The position numbers and the translations under genes were made by a program. From contig JADJDJ010000003.1 of NCBI GenBank assembly GCA_016702745.1, forward strand, positions 372,001 through 436,000: a DNA stretch of 64,000 nucleotides, written 5' to 3'. Below are positions 55,901-64,000 of this stretch, piece by piece (the stretch's first letter is position 1; each line of letters begins with the position of its first letter). The notes under the pieces were generated by a model, which was given only the letters and a program-made list of their open reading frames with translations, was not told the DNA's origin and ran no database searches. The DNA comes from Chitinophagaceae bacterium (GTDB taxonomy: Bacteria > Bacteroidota > Bacteroidia > Chitinophagales > Chitinophagaceae).

Positions 55901-57595
55901 GCTTTCAGATACCAGTGTATAACCATCAGCAACGATGGTAGGTGTCGGTGCACAACCTCCACCTACTGTAAAGTTTACGATTCTTGTACCCCAGTTCTGG
56001 AATGTACCAAAAGCTGAAGTAGAATACTGACCTGTACCCCAGAATGAGTTTGGAGTAACGGGGTCAAGTTCCAATGAGTTATAGTCGCCATAACGGGCAC
56101 CAGAAGGGTTGTTCGCAGATCCGTTTACAACGATTTGTTCTGCAAGTGTCATCTGACCAAGCGGGTCACACTCATTTCTGGCAGTATAGCGAAGTGAACC
56201 CTGTACTGCTGCACTACTTGCATTATATAAGATGGCAATATTACCATTTGAACTGATCGTGATTGAAGGCATAAAACGATGAATCGCATCAGCAGGCGCA
56301 TATAATCCTTCCTGATAGATACTCCATGCACCAGCACCACCTGTTCTTCTCAGTTCCCACCACTTAATACCGGCACGTCCGCTACCCGCATCAGCGGTTA
56401 CGCACATTACGATAGACTCGTGTGTTCCGAAATTGCGGTAAGTTGGTTTGAACATGGTTTTACCAGCCAAAGTACCAATAGAACCACCACCAGGTGTTGG
56501 CGCAGAACCCGCACCCAGGTTAAAAGGTAAGCTGGCAAATTTTTCTGCAGGACTAACCACAGAACTGGCTGGAGTAGTAAAGTTGGGGGTAAACTGAATT
56601 AAACCTACGCTGTCTGCAGGAGTTGCAGGCGCCAGGTTATTATCCCTGTTATAAGCAAAAAAGCCACTCTGGTTAGATGGCGTTGTTCCTTCCATAGAAA
56701 CAGCACAAATTCCCCAGGTAGTAGTAGCAGCGCTTAAATTCAACCGAACCCTTACCATTGTGGCAGTCGGGGCAGCAGCCAACATTGCTGCACGATCAAA
56801 AGCCCAGATAGAACTTCCTACAAAACTGGGAGCAAAGTCCTGTGTGCTCAGATAATAAGCATTATGCCAAACTGAATACTTTGGATAATCAGGGAAAAAA
56901 GCAACATCAGTATAACGATAAACTGCCCAGGTACTGGTAACAGGATCTGATGAAGATGATACAGCAATATTTACAGCACCGCCATTTGCACCAACAGCAT
57001 CAAATTCAGAAAGGAACCATCTGCCGGCAAGTGCATCATATAATACTATCGGGTCACCACCACCGGTTTGACCGGTCAGTGAAGCCAAAATAGTTGACCC
57101 CTGCACAACAGTACCAGTTTTGGTTCTGATTGTAAAAGCAGAACCACTGGAGTGGTTGATGATTTGAATAATGTGATTGGGACCAACTGCCATATTATTA
57201 TCAGAAGGTGCAAAACCAGTTGCGGTAATACCATCCGCATTGTAGTTAATACCGGTTGTAGGCACATTCCTTGTAATGCTGTTTTCAGCAACCGGAGTTG
57301 GTTCTGTAGGCTTTGACTCACCTACTCTTTGACTAATCTGTTCCAGGAAAGCCTGCTTAGCAGCAATGTTCTCCGGCGTCTGACGAGCAATAAGACCTTT
57401 CTCGTTTCTTGTAATAACAAAAGGCTTACCGTACATACTGTTCCGGTCAATTTCAGAGAGTTTCGGAGTAATCCTGACCAGACGGCCAACGGAAGACTTG
57501 AGTTCCTTTACTTCCTGCGCATGGAGGTCATTTATAATGACACTTCCCAGCAAGAAAAAACCCATAAATGAAAGAAGGGTAATAAATCTTTTCAT
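52913..57595 (-). CDS. 1560-residue T9SS type A surface protein with HYR and Ig-like domains
   Basis: The protein has a signal peptide (FITLLSFMGFFLLGSVIIND). Its N-terminal domain is of the same kind as the protein at 31.7-34.6 kb: GFAPSDNNMAVGPNHIIQII, DPIVLYDALAGRWFLSEF, YPKYSVWHNAYYLSTQDF. A beta-sandwich region with a cleaved-adhesin-like segment (ENFDAVVAPALPAGW) follows, then HYR domains (PPTITCPANITVPNNAGVCS, PVGTTTNSFTARDAVGN, ADNCGVTRLTW) and an Ig-like module (PATKFVCVGSNAVFSVTASA). The type A sorting domain is VYPVPNNGTFQVRFFN to KKIIVRKKP. It is probably a surface-exposed or secreted adhesin-like protein. No frameshift is seen in its 4.7 kb. Confidence 0.88.
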   Translation of the reverse strand: MKRFITLLSFMGFFLLGSVIINDLHAQEVKELKSSVGRLVRITPKLSEIDRNSMYGKPFVITRNEKGLIARQTPENIAAKQAFLEQISQRVGESKPTEPTPVAENSITRNVPTTGINYNADGITATGFAPSDNNMAVGPNHIIQIINHSSGSAFTIRTKTGTVVQGSTILASLTGQTGGGDPIVLYDALAGRWFLSEFDAVGANGGAVNIAVSSSSDPVTSTWAVYRYTDVAFFPDYPKYSVWHNAYYLSTQDFAPSFVGSSIWAFDRAAMLAAAPTATMVRVRLNLSAATTTWGICAVSMEGTTPSNQSGFFAYNRDNNLAPATPADSVGLIQFTPNFTTPASSVVSPAEKFASLPFNLGAGSAPTPGGGSIGTLAGKTMFKPTYRNFGTHESIVMCVTADAGSGRAGIKWWELRRTGGAGAWSIYQEGLYAPADAIHRFMPSITISSNGNIAILYNASSAAVQGSLRYTARNECDPLGQMTLAEQIVVNGSANNPSGARYGDYNSLELDPVTPNSFWGTGQYSTSAFGTFQNWGTRIVNFTVGGGCAPTPTIVADGYTLVSESCVPANGFIDPGETVTVSFCLRNTGTAAASNVVGTLQTTGGIITPSGPQNYGLMNPGDQVCRDFTFTNSSATCGGTITPSIQVQDGATNLGIANFGSITLGTTVNVLVENFDAVVAPALPAGWSTTATGAAAALWTTSATTPSSAPNAAFVPNPSNISDNILESASFVPGALARLTFSHSHIFETGSFDGGVLEISINGGAFQDIIAAGGSFVSGGYSGTISSSFSNPLGGRAAWVNNSGGYITTVVALPNAASGQPTRIRFREGTDVSLSATGWRVDNVVVGQPSCCGAPCVVTCPANITTGATAGLCGANVTYPAATTTGLCGPVTYSRASGSFFPVGTTTVNVSTASGATCSFTITVVDNVPPTITCPANITVPNNAGVCSAVVNYALPSVVDNCPLPGTVAISQNTNNTTITTNTGISCGAGATQWWRSYNLASFPAITGAFTIRSVRFGVEVNNTGVNQTITANVYRQTGAAFPGGTRTLIGSGTVTITAAASSFYQVNLTAPPTVANTDVIVVEVSCPVGGVFPAANGLGETGPVYISSTACGVPNPVTLASLGFTANHNIIDIGGTIPVIPPVLTQTAGLPPGSVFPVGTTTNSFTARDAVGNTSTCSFTVTVTDSEQPTISCPTNKAINTQPGVCYGLIANAADLTPIFADNCGVTRLTWTLSGATTGASPASGINLVPTTTQFGLTGRTGVGVTTVTYTAADAAGNTRTCSFTVTVSDASIPVISAQPATKFVCVGSNAVFSVTASAGTGNPLTYQWQQWTGSAWADITGATASSYTIPSVTFAQNTNSYRVILTGRCSDVTSSFATLYVNPLPTVTVVTSIPPALLPGQSLNISSTVSLAGGTYSWLKNGSPIGTPLSQGPVLSNLTVDDIGTYRLVYTDPNGCVGTSADVVITGLASENLWVYPVPNNGTFQVRFFNTANENATLRVIDEKGSKVYERAVVTGLAYTRIDVVLPPAIADGSYLVELVNSAGKRVGVKKIIVRKKP

Positions 57596-57779
57596 ATAAG
57601 CGCTGTTTTGGTTAAATCCATAATGTAGTTAACGAAACTATAAATATTGCCCGAAAGTATTGAAATTAAAAGTAAATAAGTTCAAATTGTCAAGAAAAAA
57701 AAAGTTTTTTGTCCGGACTTATCCCACTGATAATGTGGATACAAGAAATTTCAGCCCTGAAAAGGCCTATTCCATCCAC

Positions 57780-59435
57780 TTAGCCGCCTTTTTTTGCCCA
57801 GCTATCCTTTAAGCCTACTGTTCGATTGAAAATCAAGGAATTACCGTTTGACTCCCTATCCAGAACAAAATACCCTTTTCGGATAAACTGATACCGTTCT
57901 CCAGGAGTAGCCCCATGCAGGGCCGGTTCCACATATACTTTATTGATAACCTGTAAACTATCAGGATTCAGGTAATCTTTAAAGTCACCTTCCTCATCTG
58001 CCGGATCTTCCACCCTGAAAAGCCGGTCATATAATCTTACCTCAGCTAACAGGGCATGACGGGCACTTACCCAATGAAGGGTTCCTTTTACATTGATACC
58101 GCTACTGTCCTGGCCGCTTTTACTTTCCGGAATATAAGTGCATCTGAGTTCCGTGATGGTTCCCTCCGCATCCCTGATCACTTCTTCACACTTGATGATA
58201 TACGCACTTTTCAGTCGTACCATCTGCCCCGGTGCCAGTCTGAAATATTTTTTGGGCGGATTTTCCATGAAATCATCTCTCTCAATATAAATTTCACCGC
58301 TGAATGGAATCTCACGGCTACCAGCCCCTTCATCCTCCGGATTGTTTTCACTCATGAGTATTTCCTCTTCCTGCCCATAATTAGTGATCACCACTTTTAA
58401 AGGATCAAAAACCACCATCCGCCGAAGAGCAATTTTATTCAGGTGCTCCCGCACACAGAATTCCAGCAATCCCACATCCACCAGGTTATCCCTTTTAGCC
58501 ACCCCAATCCTGTCACAGAAATCCCTGATGCTTTCAGGAGTATACCCTCTTCTTCTCAGTCCGCTGATCGTTGGCATACGCGGATCATCCCAGCCGGTAA
58601 CAAATTTCTCATTGACCAGTTGTAATAATTTCCGCTTGCTGGTTACCGTATAATTGATATTACGGCGGGCAAATTCATATTGTTGAGAAGGATATATTTC
58701 CAGCTTTTCAATAAGCCAGTCATACAATTCCCGATGTGGTATAAATTCCATGGTACAGATCGAATGCGTTACTTCTTCAATGGAATCACTCTGACCATGT
58801 GCAAAATCGTACATGGGATAGATACACCATTCATCTCCCGTACGGTGATGATGCGCATGTTTGATCCGGTAAAGAATCGGATCCCGCATCAGCATATTGA
58901 TATGAGCCATATCAATCTTTGCCCGCAGGGTGCGACTCCCATCCGGAAACTCCCCGTTTTTCATCCTTGTAAATAAATCCCTGTTCTCTTCTATCGTACG
59001 GTTCCGGTAAGGACTATCCTTGCCAGGCTCGGTAGGTGTTCCCTTTAATGCAGCAATTTCCTCCGAACTGGATTCATCCACATAGGCCAGCCCTTTATCA
59101 ATTAACTGCTGGGCAAACCGGTATAAAGAACCAAAATAATCACTTGCATACCGCTCATGCTTCCATTCAAAACCCAGCCAGCGGACATCTTCTTTGATGC
59201 TGTCCACATATTCAGTTTCCTCTGTTTCAGGATTGGTGTCATCAAACCGGAGATTGGTATAACCGGGGTACTTTTTCGTCAATCCGAAATTGAGACAAAT
59301 ACTGCTGGCATGTCCAATATGCAGGTACCCGTTTGGCTCCGGAGGAAAACGGGTGACAATGCTCTTGTAAGTTCCCTGCTTCAGGTGTTCTTCAATAATC
59401 TCTTCTAAAAAATTCAGGCTTTTTTCTTCTGACAT
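57780..59435 (-). CDS. glnS: Glutaminyl-tRNA synthetase
   Basis: GlnRS charges tRNA-Gln. The 551-residue class I synthetase has the HIGH motif in PPEPNGYLHIGHASS (residues 31-45), the KMSKS-equivalent VTSKRKL, EVTHSICTMEF for ATP/tRNA binding, and the two C-terminal anticodon-binding beta-barrels (LHWVSARHALLAEVRLYDRLF, GYFVLD). The start at 59435 (MSEEKSLNFLEEII) fits the family; earlier codons overlap the promoter. A TACCTTTG box lies at 59455-59462. Confidence 0.97.
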   Translation of the reverse strand: MSEEKSLNFLEEIIEEHLKQGTYKSIVTRFPPEPNGYLHIGHASSICLNFGLTKKYPGYTNLRFDDTNPETEETEYVDSIKEDVRWLGFEWKHERYASDYFGSLYRFAQQLIDKGLAYVDESSSEEIAALKGTPTEPGKDSPYRNRTIEENRDLFTRMKNGEFPDGSRTLRAKIDMAHINMLMRDPILYRIKHAHHHRTGDEWCIYPMYDFAHGQSDSIEEVTHSICTMEFIPHRELYDWLIEKLEIYPSQQYEFARRNINYTVTSKRKLLQLVNEKFVTGWDDPRMPTISGLRRRGYTPESIRDFCDRIGVAKRDNLVDVGLLEFCVREHLNKIALRRMVVFDPLKVVITNYGQEEEILMSENNPEDEGAGSREIPFSGEIYIERDDFMENPPKKYFRLAPGQMVRLKSAYIIKCEEVIRDAEGTITELRCTYIPESKSGQDSSGINVKGTLHWVSARHALLAEVRLYDRLFRVEDPADEEGDFKDYLNPDSLQVINKVYVEPALHGATPGERYQFIRKGYFVLDRESNGNSLIFNRTVGLKDSWAKKGG

Positions 59436-59454
59436 GGGTATGAGGAATGAGGTG

Positions 59455-59462
59455 CAAAGGTA
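59455..59462 (-). promoter_or_regulatory. -7 element in front of glnS
   Basis: TACCTTTG followed by C on the minus strand, 19 bases before the ATG. Confidence 0.58.
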
Positions 59463-59540
59463 ATTTATTGTTTTGGATGAACGGTAAGTTCCATTCATTC
59501 CGCTTTTTACTATTATTGCAGTAGCCGAAAATTATCAGCC

Positions 59541-59969
59541 ATGAAAAAAATAAACCTGCTCGTCTTCCTGCTGTTTATTGCCCTGTTACCGCTCTGCGCT
59601 CAGGACAGCAAAACAAAAGAACCCAATATTAAACAGTTCTGGATGGTGATTTTGAAAACCGGGCCGCAGGACAAAGTCATTACTGACTCAACACAAAGAA
59701 GCAATATCTTCAAAGGACATTTTTCCAATATGGAACGCCTGCACAAAGAAGGGATACTGAAAGTGGCCGGGCCTTTTGGGAAAAATGATTTTACCTGGAG
59801 AGGCCTGTTTATTTTGGATTGTAACAGCAAAGAGGAAGCAGAAACTCATGTCAAAACAGATCCCTCTGTTGCCGCCGGTGTATTTATTTATGATATCGTA
59901 CCATGGTATGGTGAACCCAGCGGCAGTTTCAAGGCTGGTAAACCGGAAGAAAAACCAATATCAAATTAA
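59541..59969 (+). CDS. Exported YciI-like (YCII domain) protein
   Basis: The 142-residue protein has a signal peptide (MKKINLLVFLLFIALLPLCAQ) and a YCII-like domain: FWMVILKTGPQ, HFSNMERLHKEGILKVAGPFG (the conserved H and the GPF), FILDCNSKEEAETHVKTDP, and the final VPWYG. YciI proteins are usually cytoplasmic, so the signal peptide is noteworthy. The catalytic role is unknown. It ends 6 bases from the corrected end of pyrF. Confidence 0.85.
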   Translation: MKKINLLVFLLFIALLPLCAQDSKTKEPNIKQFWMVILKTGPQDKVITDSTQRSNIFKGHFSNMERLHKEGILKVAGPFGKNDFTWRGLFILDCNSKEEAETHVKTDPSVAAGVFIYDIVPWYGEPSGSFKAGKPEEKPISN

Positions 59970-59975
59970 TTCTCT

Positions 59976-60847
59976 TCAGCCCAGGTATCCGGCCATCTCC
60001 TGTTGCACGGCAATCGCCATTGCCCGGGCTTTTTCAGCATAATCTGTACCACCGGATGCATAGATAATTGCCCTGCTCGAGTTGACCAGCAGACCACATT
60101 CTTCCGTCATGGCTTTTTCAGAAATTTCTTTCAAACTTCCCCCTGCGCCCCAACCCCGGGTACCAGCAGGAAATGACGGGGAATAATCTTCCGGATGCTT
60201 TCAAATTCTTCCGGTTGGGTGGCACCGATCACAAACATCAGGTTCTCTGTTGTTCCCCAGCAGGCCACTTTACGCAATACTTCTTTGTATAATTCAGTAT
60301 CCTCTCCTTTTTCCAATACAAAGGGCGAGAGCACAATATTCTTCAGGCTATTATTGATTTTATCGGCATCAAATAAATTCAGTTTCTGGAAATCCCTGCT
60401 GCCCTCGTTGGAGGTTAGTCCAAGGACAATCGCCCATTTTCCTTCCTGTTTTAAAAAAGGCAGCACACTATCCCTTCCCATATATGGTGCCACGGTTACC
60501 GAATCAAAGGGCAGGGTTTCAAAAAAAGCTTTCGCATACTGATCACCGGTATTCCCGATATCACCCCGTTTGGCATCTGCAATGGTAAAATGATCATGAC
60601 CGATATACTGTACCGTTTGATCCATGATCTCCCAGCCTTTGGCACCCATGGCTTCATAAAATGCCGTGTTGATTTTATACGCCACACAAAAATCACGGGT
60701 GGCATCAATAATGGCTTTGTTGAATGTGAGCACCGGTTCGGGGCCCAATAACAGGTGTCCTGGAATTTTAGTCACATCGGTATCCAGTCCTACACAGAGA
60801 TAGCTTTTCTTTCTCCGGATCTGATCAATAAGTTGTTGACGGGTCAT
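59976..60847 (-). CDS. pyrF: Orotidine 5'-phosphate decarboxylase (one frameshift)
   Basis: PyrF converts OMP to UMP. The long (type 2) family motifs are CVGLDTDVTKIP, FCVAYKINTAFYEAMG, the catalytic TIADAKRGDIGNTGDQYAK, VTVAPYMGRDS and VLGLTSNEGS. The frame stops at 60131 after VPGVGAQGEV because the G-run at 60139-60143 has five G. With six, it continues as GAQGGSLKEISEKA, then VNSSRAIIYASGGTDYAEKA, to a TGA at 59976, which gives the family's usual C-terminus (290 residues). I start at the ATG at 60847 (MTRQQLIDQI), 37 bases after the kmo stop. Confidence 0.92.
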
Positions 60848-60884
60848 GCAGGTTGTAAAACTAATAATAAACGTTGTAACCGCA

Positions 60885-62240
60885 TCAGCGGATAAGCTGA
60901 ATGATGCTGGATAAAGTTTCGTCAGATTCCCAGTGCTGTTCAATCCCCGGCCATCGCATCACCTGCTGCATAATGGCTTCCTGTGCTTGTCCCCGGCGAA
61001 GGGCTTCACTGTAGCGGATATGCGGACTGAATGTAACCTGGCTATAGGCCGGTATCCATTCCTCCGGGTATTTTTCGTGCAATTTTGCTTCAATCTTCTT
61101 TTGAAATAAAAATACCGGGTCAGCTGTCTTTTCACGCATCTCGGTAAAATTATTAATTGCCAGATCCGCTATTGCATCAGCATCAGGCTTACGCAATTCC
61201 TGATACTCCTTCAGGATCGCAGTCCAGTTGTGCTGATGTTTGTCTATCAGCTCATCCAGCACCCGGCAGTCTTCAAAACCACAATTCATTCCCTGTCCGA
61301 AAAAAGGAACAATGGCGTGTGCTGCATCACCGATCAGGGCAAAGCGGTCATCTCTGATCCATGGGTAACACTTAACTGTAACCAGAGAAGAGGTAGGATT
61401 GGCGAAAAATTCATCGCAATAATCAGGCATCAGGGGGACTGCATCCGGAAATGTTTTTTCAAAAAATGTCTTTACCTGATCCCGGCTCTTTAGTTTTTCA
61501 AAAGAAGCTTCTCCTTTAAAAGGGAAAAACAGGGTACAGGTAAAACTTTTATCCAGATTGGGAAGGGCAATCAGCATATAATCTTTTCGCGGCCAGATAT
61601 GCAGCGCATTTTTCTCCATGGCAAATTCTCCTTCGGCCGTGGGAGGAATGGTTAATTCTTTATAGCCGCAATCAATATAATACTGACTGTAATTAAACTG
61701 ATCGTGCTGCAACTGATGTTGTAATCGGGCTGCTGAGAAAGCGCCATCAGCGGCAAATAAAATACCTGTTTGGGAAGGTGGTATGGATTGCCCGGCCGTA
61801 TTCTCAAAACTGATCCTTTCCTGTTGCCAGTCAATTTTATCCAGCTTCTCATTGAAATAAATACTCACACCCGCTTCTTCTGCCAGGTCCATCAGTTTAG
61901 TATTGAGTGTGCCCCTGGAAACAGAATTGATATACTGTCCTTCTTTTCCATAAGGTTGAAAAGCGGTGGTTCCATCCAGGTGATGTATAAAGCGGCCATG
62001 CATTGGAATAGAGATTTCACGGATGGCTTCGGCCAAACCCATCTTCTCCAATGCCAGTAAACCACGGTCGCTCAGGGCCAGGTTGATGGACCGGCCCGCA
62101 CTCATCCTTTCCCGGCGCATATCTCCGCGTCGTTCATATACCGAAACTTTATACCCGCGTCTGGCTAAATAAATGGAAAGCAAGGAGCCTACCAGACCCG
62201 CACCAATGATTGTAATGTTTTTGTTTGTCCCGGAACTCAT
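60885..62240 (-). CDS. kmo: Kynurenine 3-monooxygenase
   Basis: KMO hydroxylates L-kynurenine to 3-hydroxykynurenine with FAD and NADPH. The 451-residue protein has the FAD motif GAGLVG (13-18), the ERRGDMRRERMSAGRSINLA region typical of KMO, and the second FAD motif ALIGDAAHAIVPFFGQGMN. The length and the FEDCRVLDEL helix match bacterial KMO. Its start overlaps the kynureninase stop by 4 bases (ATGA type), so the genes are coupled. Confidence 0.96.
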   Translation of the reverse strand: MSSGTNKNITIIGAGLVGSLLSIYLARRGYKVSVYERRGDMRRERMSAGRSINLALSDRGLLALEKMGLAEAIREISIPMHGRFIHHLDGTTAFQPYGKEGQYINSVSRGTLNTKLMDLAEEAGVSIYFNEKLDKIDWQQERISFENTAGQSIPPSQTGILFAADGAFSAARLQHQLQHDQFNYSQYYIDCGYKELTIPPTAEGEFAMEKNALHIWPRKDYMLIALPNLDKSFTCTLFFPFKGEASFEKLKSRDQVKTFFEKTFPDAVPLMPDYCDEFFANPTSSLVTVKCYPWIRDDRFALIGDAAHAIVPFFGQGMNCGFEDCRVLDELIDKHQHNWTAILKEYQELRKPDADAIADLAINNFTEMREKTADPVFLFQKKIEAKLHEKYPEEWIPAYSQVTFSPHIRYSEALRRGQAQEAIMQQVMRWPGIEQHWESDETLSSIIQLIR

Positions 62241-63523
62241 GCCTGTAATTGTTGGATACTGTGTTGAATAATTTCACCAAAACGAAAAATATCTTCAAAT
62301 GTATTGTACAGCGGAACCGGTGCCACCCGGATCACATTAGGTTCTCTCCAGTCGGCAATGACGCCCTGTTGTGTGAGTGATTCAAAAACTGCTCTTCCGC
62401 TCTTCAACATCAGCATGGAAACCTGACAGCCTCTCTCTCCTTCTACTTCCGGAGTAATCACTTCAATGATATGTTCCTGCTCCTGCTGATTAATTTCCTG
62501 TAATATATAATGAAGGTATCCTGCCAGCTTTTTTCTTTTCAGATGCAGTCGATCCATGCCTGCCGATTCAAATATATCCAGCGATGCTTTGTGTGCTGCC
62601 ATACTTAAAACCGGTGCATTACTCAGTTGCCAGCCTTCTGCAGTGGGAATTGGCTGGAAGCCCTTTTCCATTTTAAACCTTGTCTCTTTTTTATATCCCC
62701 ACCATCCTGCAAAACGGGGAATTAAAGGATCAGCCACGTGCTTTTCATGGATATAAACGCCGGCGACTCCACCGGGTCCGCTGTTCAGGTATTTGTAAGA
62801 ACACCAGCAGGCAAAATCAACCTGCCAGTCATGCAATTTCAATTCCACATTCCCGGCTGCATGCGCCAGGTCAAAGCCGGCATAGGCACCTGCCTGATGT
62901 GCCGCTTCGGTGATGGCCTTGATATCAAAGAGCTGCCCGGTATAATAGTTAACCCCGCCAAAAAGCACCAGGGCAACCGTATTGCCATGCTGATGAATAG
63001 CAGATAAAATATCCTCCTTGCGTATCCGGTGCTCCCCTTCTCTCGGACTTACTTCTATCACTGCATCTTCAGGATTCAGACCATGGAATCTTGCCTGTGA
63101 TTCAAAAGCATACTGATCCGAAGGAAAGGCTTTGGCTTCACAGATGATTTTATAACGCTGACGGGTAGGCCGGTAAAAACTGACCATGAGGAGGTGCAGG
63201 TTTACCGTCAACTGATTCATCACCACAATTTCATTTTCATTGGCACCGACTATCGGAGAAAGGAGTCGTGGAAAATTTTCATGATAGGGCAACCAGGGTT
63301 GGCGGGCATGAAAATGTCCTTCCACCCCAAAACTGGCCCAGTCCTCCAGTTCATTAAGCACATAATCCTGTGTGGTCTTAGGCTGAAGCCCGAGTGAATT
63401 GCCTGTGAAATAAATCGATTCTTTTCCATGAACCAATGGAATATAGAATTGATCCCTGAAGTTTCTCAGTTCATCCTGTGCATCCAGTTCCTTAGCAAAT
63501 GAGATTGTATTTTGAAAATTCAT
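62237..63523 (-). CDS. kynU: Kynureninase
   Basis: Kynureninase cleaves kynurenine or 3-hydroxykynurenine to anthranilate or 3-hydroxyanthranilate plus alanine. The 428-residue PLP enzyme has YFTGNSLGLQPK, QLTVNLHLLM, the PLP aspartate in AGFDLAHAAGN (Asp218) and the lysine motif CWCSYKYLNSGPGG (Lys244). The length is normal. It lies 18 bases after the RidA gene and overlaps kmo. Confidence 0.97.
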   Translation of the reverse strand: MNFQNTISFAKELDAQDELRNFRDQFYIPLVHGKESIYFTGNSLGLQPKTTQDYVLNELEDWASFGVEGHFHARQPWLPYHENFPRLLSPIVGANENEIVVMNQLTVNLHLLMVSFYRPTRQRYKIICEAKAFPSDQYAFESQARFHGLNPEDAVIEVSPREGEHRIRKEDILSAIHQHGNTVALVLFGGVNYYTGQLFDIKAITEAAHQAGAYAGFDLAHAAGNVELKLHDWQVDFACWCSYKYLNSGPGGVAGVYIHEKHVADPLIPRFAGWWGYKKETRFKMEKGFQPIPTAEGWQLSNAPVLSMAAHKASLDIFESAGMDRLHLKRKKLAGYLHYILQEINQQEQEHIIEVITPEVEGERGCQVSMLMLKSGRAVFESLTQQGVIADWREPNVIRVAPVPLYNTFEDIFRFGEIIQHSIQQLQA

Positions 63524-63541
63524 GGTCAGTTTTTGTGATGC

Positions 63542-63958
63542 TCAGTCAATCGTGGCAATTACTTTTAGTTCTATAGAAATCGGTGTGGGTAAACTTTTTA
63601 CTTCCACGGTAGTGCGGCAGGCCTGCACCGATGTAAAATACTCCGCATAGATTTTGTTATACAAAGGAAAATCCACTTTCATATTGGTCAGGAAAACGGT
63701 TACATCCACTATTTTGTCCCAACTGCTGCCACTGGCTTCCAGCACGGCTTTTACATTGGCAAAGACGGAATGACATTCCGCTTCGATATCATAATTTATA
63801 ATATTACCTGCTGCATCCAGCTCCAGTCCGGGTATGGAATTATCTTTCGGACTCCGGGGTCCGATTCCTGACAGAAACAACAGGTTCCCGACCCTTCGGG
63901 CATGCGGATAAGCTCCGAGGGGAGTGGAGGCGTTGGAAGTATTAATAATTTCAGACAT
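63542..63958 (-). CDS. RidA family protein, 2-aminomuconate deaminase-like
   Basis: The 138-residue RidA/YjgF-fold protein has GAYPHARRVGNLLFLSGIGP, DIEAECHSVFANVKAVL, VDVTVFLTNMKVDFPLYNKI and RTTVEVKSLP. The GIGPRSP...IPG...YDIE pattern is that of the 2-aminomuconate deaminases of tryptophan/aminophenol pathways rather than general RidA. With kynU and kmo behind it in one operon, a role after 3-hydroxyanthranilate opening is likely. The promoter and any further upstream genes are outside the window. Confidence 0.88.
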   Translation of the reverse strand: MSEIINTSNASTPLGAYPHARRVGNLLFLSGIGPRSPKDNSIPGLELDAAGNIINYDIEAECHSVFANVKAVLEASGSSWDKIVDVTVFLTNMKVDFPLYNKIYAEYFTSVQACRTTVEVKSLPTPISIELKVIATID

Positions 63959-64000
63959 AGTGTTTTTTTTACCGCAGAGAACAGGAGAAAAAGGAGTTTA

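Noticed and set aside
53793..56340. Open frames opposite to the 1560-residue T9SS gene
   Set aside because: They are shadows of a repetitive Ser/Thr/Val-rich coding sequence and contain no recognisable protein motif.

Overview
This 64 kb window is chromosomal DNA from a member of the Bacteroidota, most likely family Chitinophagaceae or a close relative. Evidence for this is the cluster of exported proteins with type IX secretion (T9SS) C-terminal domains, the fused SecDF, the long NusB, the SDR-type threonine dehydrogenase, promoters of the TAnnTTTG type and the absence of clear Shine-Dalgarno sites. I see no phage, plasmid, insertion sequence, CRISPR array, rRNA or tRNA gene. The gene content is mostly housekeeping, with a secreted-protein layer and many repeat-filled spacers.

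Layout. 1-4.5 kb: end of a T9SS cargo protein, pdxJ, free-Met-sulfoxide reductase, acylphosphatase, threonine dehydrogenase (minus) and kdsA. 4.7-12.4 kb: lolA and ftsK (minus), a 7TM sensor kinase (plus), then DUF423, aroK and a glutaryl-CoA dehydrogenase (minus). 13-20 kb: an exported PsbP-like protein, a CocE-type hydrolase, ilvE, a MocR regulator and an APC permease. 20-34.6 kb: a type B T9SS protein, an ABC-F ATPase, a broken double-OmpA gene, a reprolysin-like protease, groEL/groES and a large T9SS protein. 34.7-46.3 kb: nusB, DUF1573 lipoprotein, yajC, coaE, aminotransferase, beta-lactamase-like protein, secDF, IscA-like protein and a methylmalonyl-CoA mutase large subunit. 46.4-57.6 kb: a three-repeat surface protein, a class C beta-lactamase-like hydrolase, a 0.9 kb nested palindrome array and a 1560-residue HYR-domain T9SS protein. 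57.8-64 kb: glnS, an exported YciI protein, and a minus-strand operon ridA-kynU-kmo-pyrF for tryptophan/kynurenine breakdown.

Functional links. Kynurenine 3-monooxygenase, kynureninase and the 2-aminomuconate-deaminase-like RidA form part of a route whose end product, glutaryl-CoA, is the substrate of the dehydrogenase at 11.2-12.4 kb. SecDF and YajC belong to the export machinery that feeds the T9SS cargo. LolA beside FtsK is a common adjacency.

Two cautions. First, at least eight genes or gene positions carry single-base indels in homopolymer runs, including the essential-type genes ftsK, pyrF and yajC. I read these mainly as uncorrected sequencing errors and give the full inferred gene spans. 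Second, the repeat-rich spacers (7-bp-periodic arrays, 26-bp hairpins with compensatory stem changes, and the 51.8-52.7 kb array) are the least explained part of the window.
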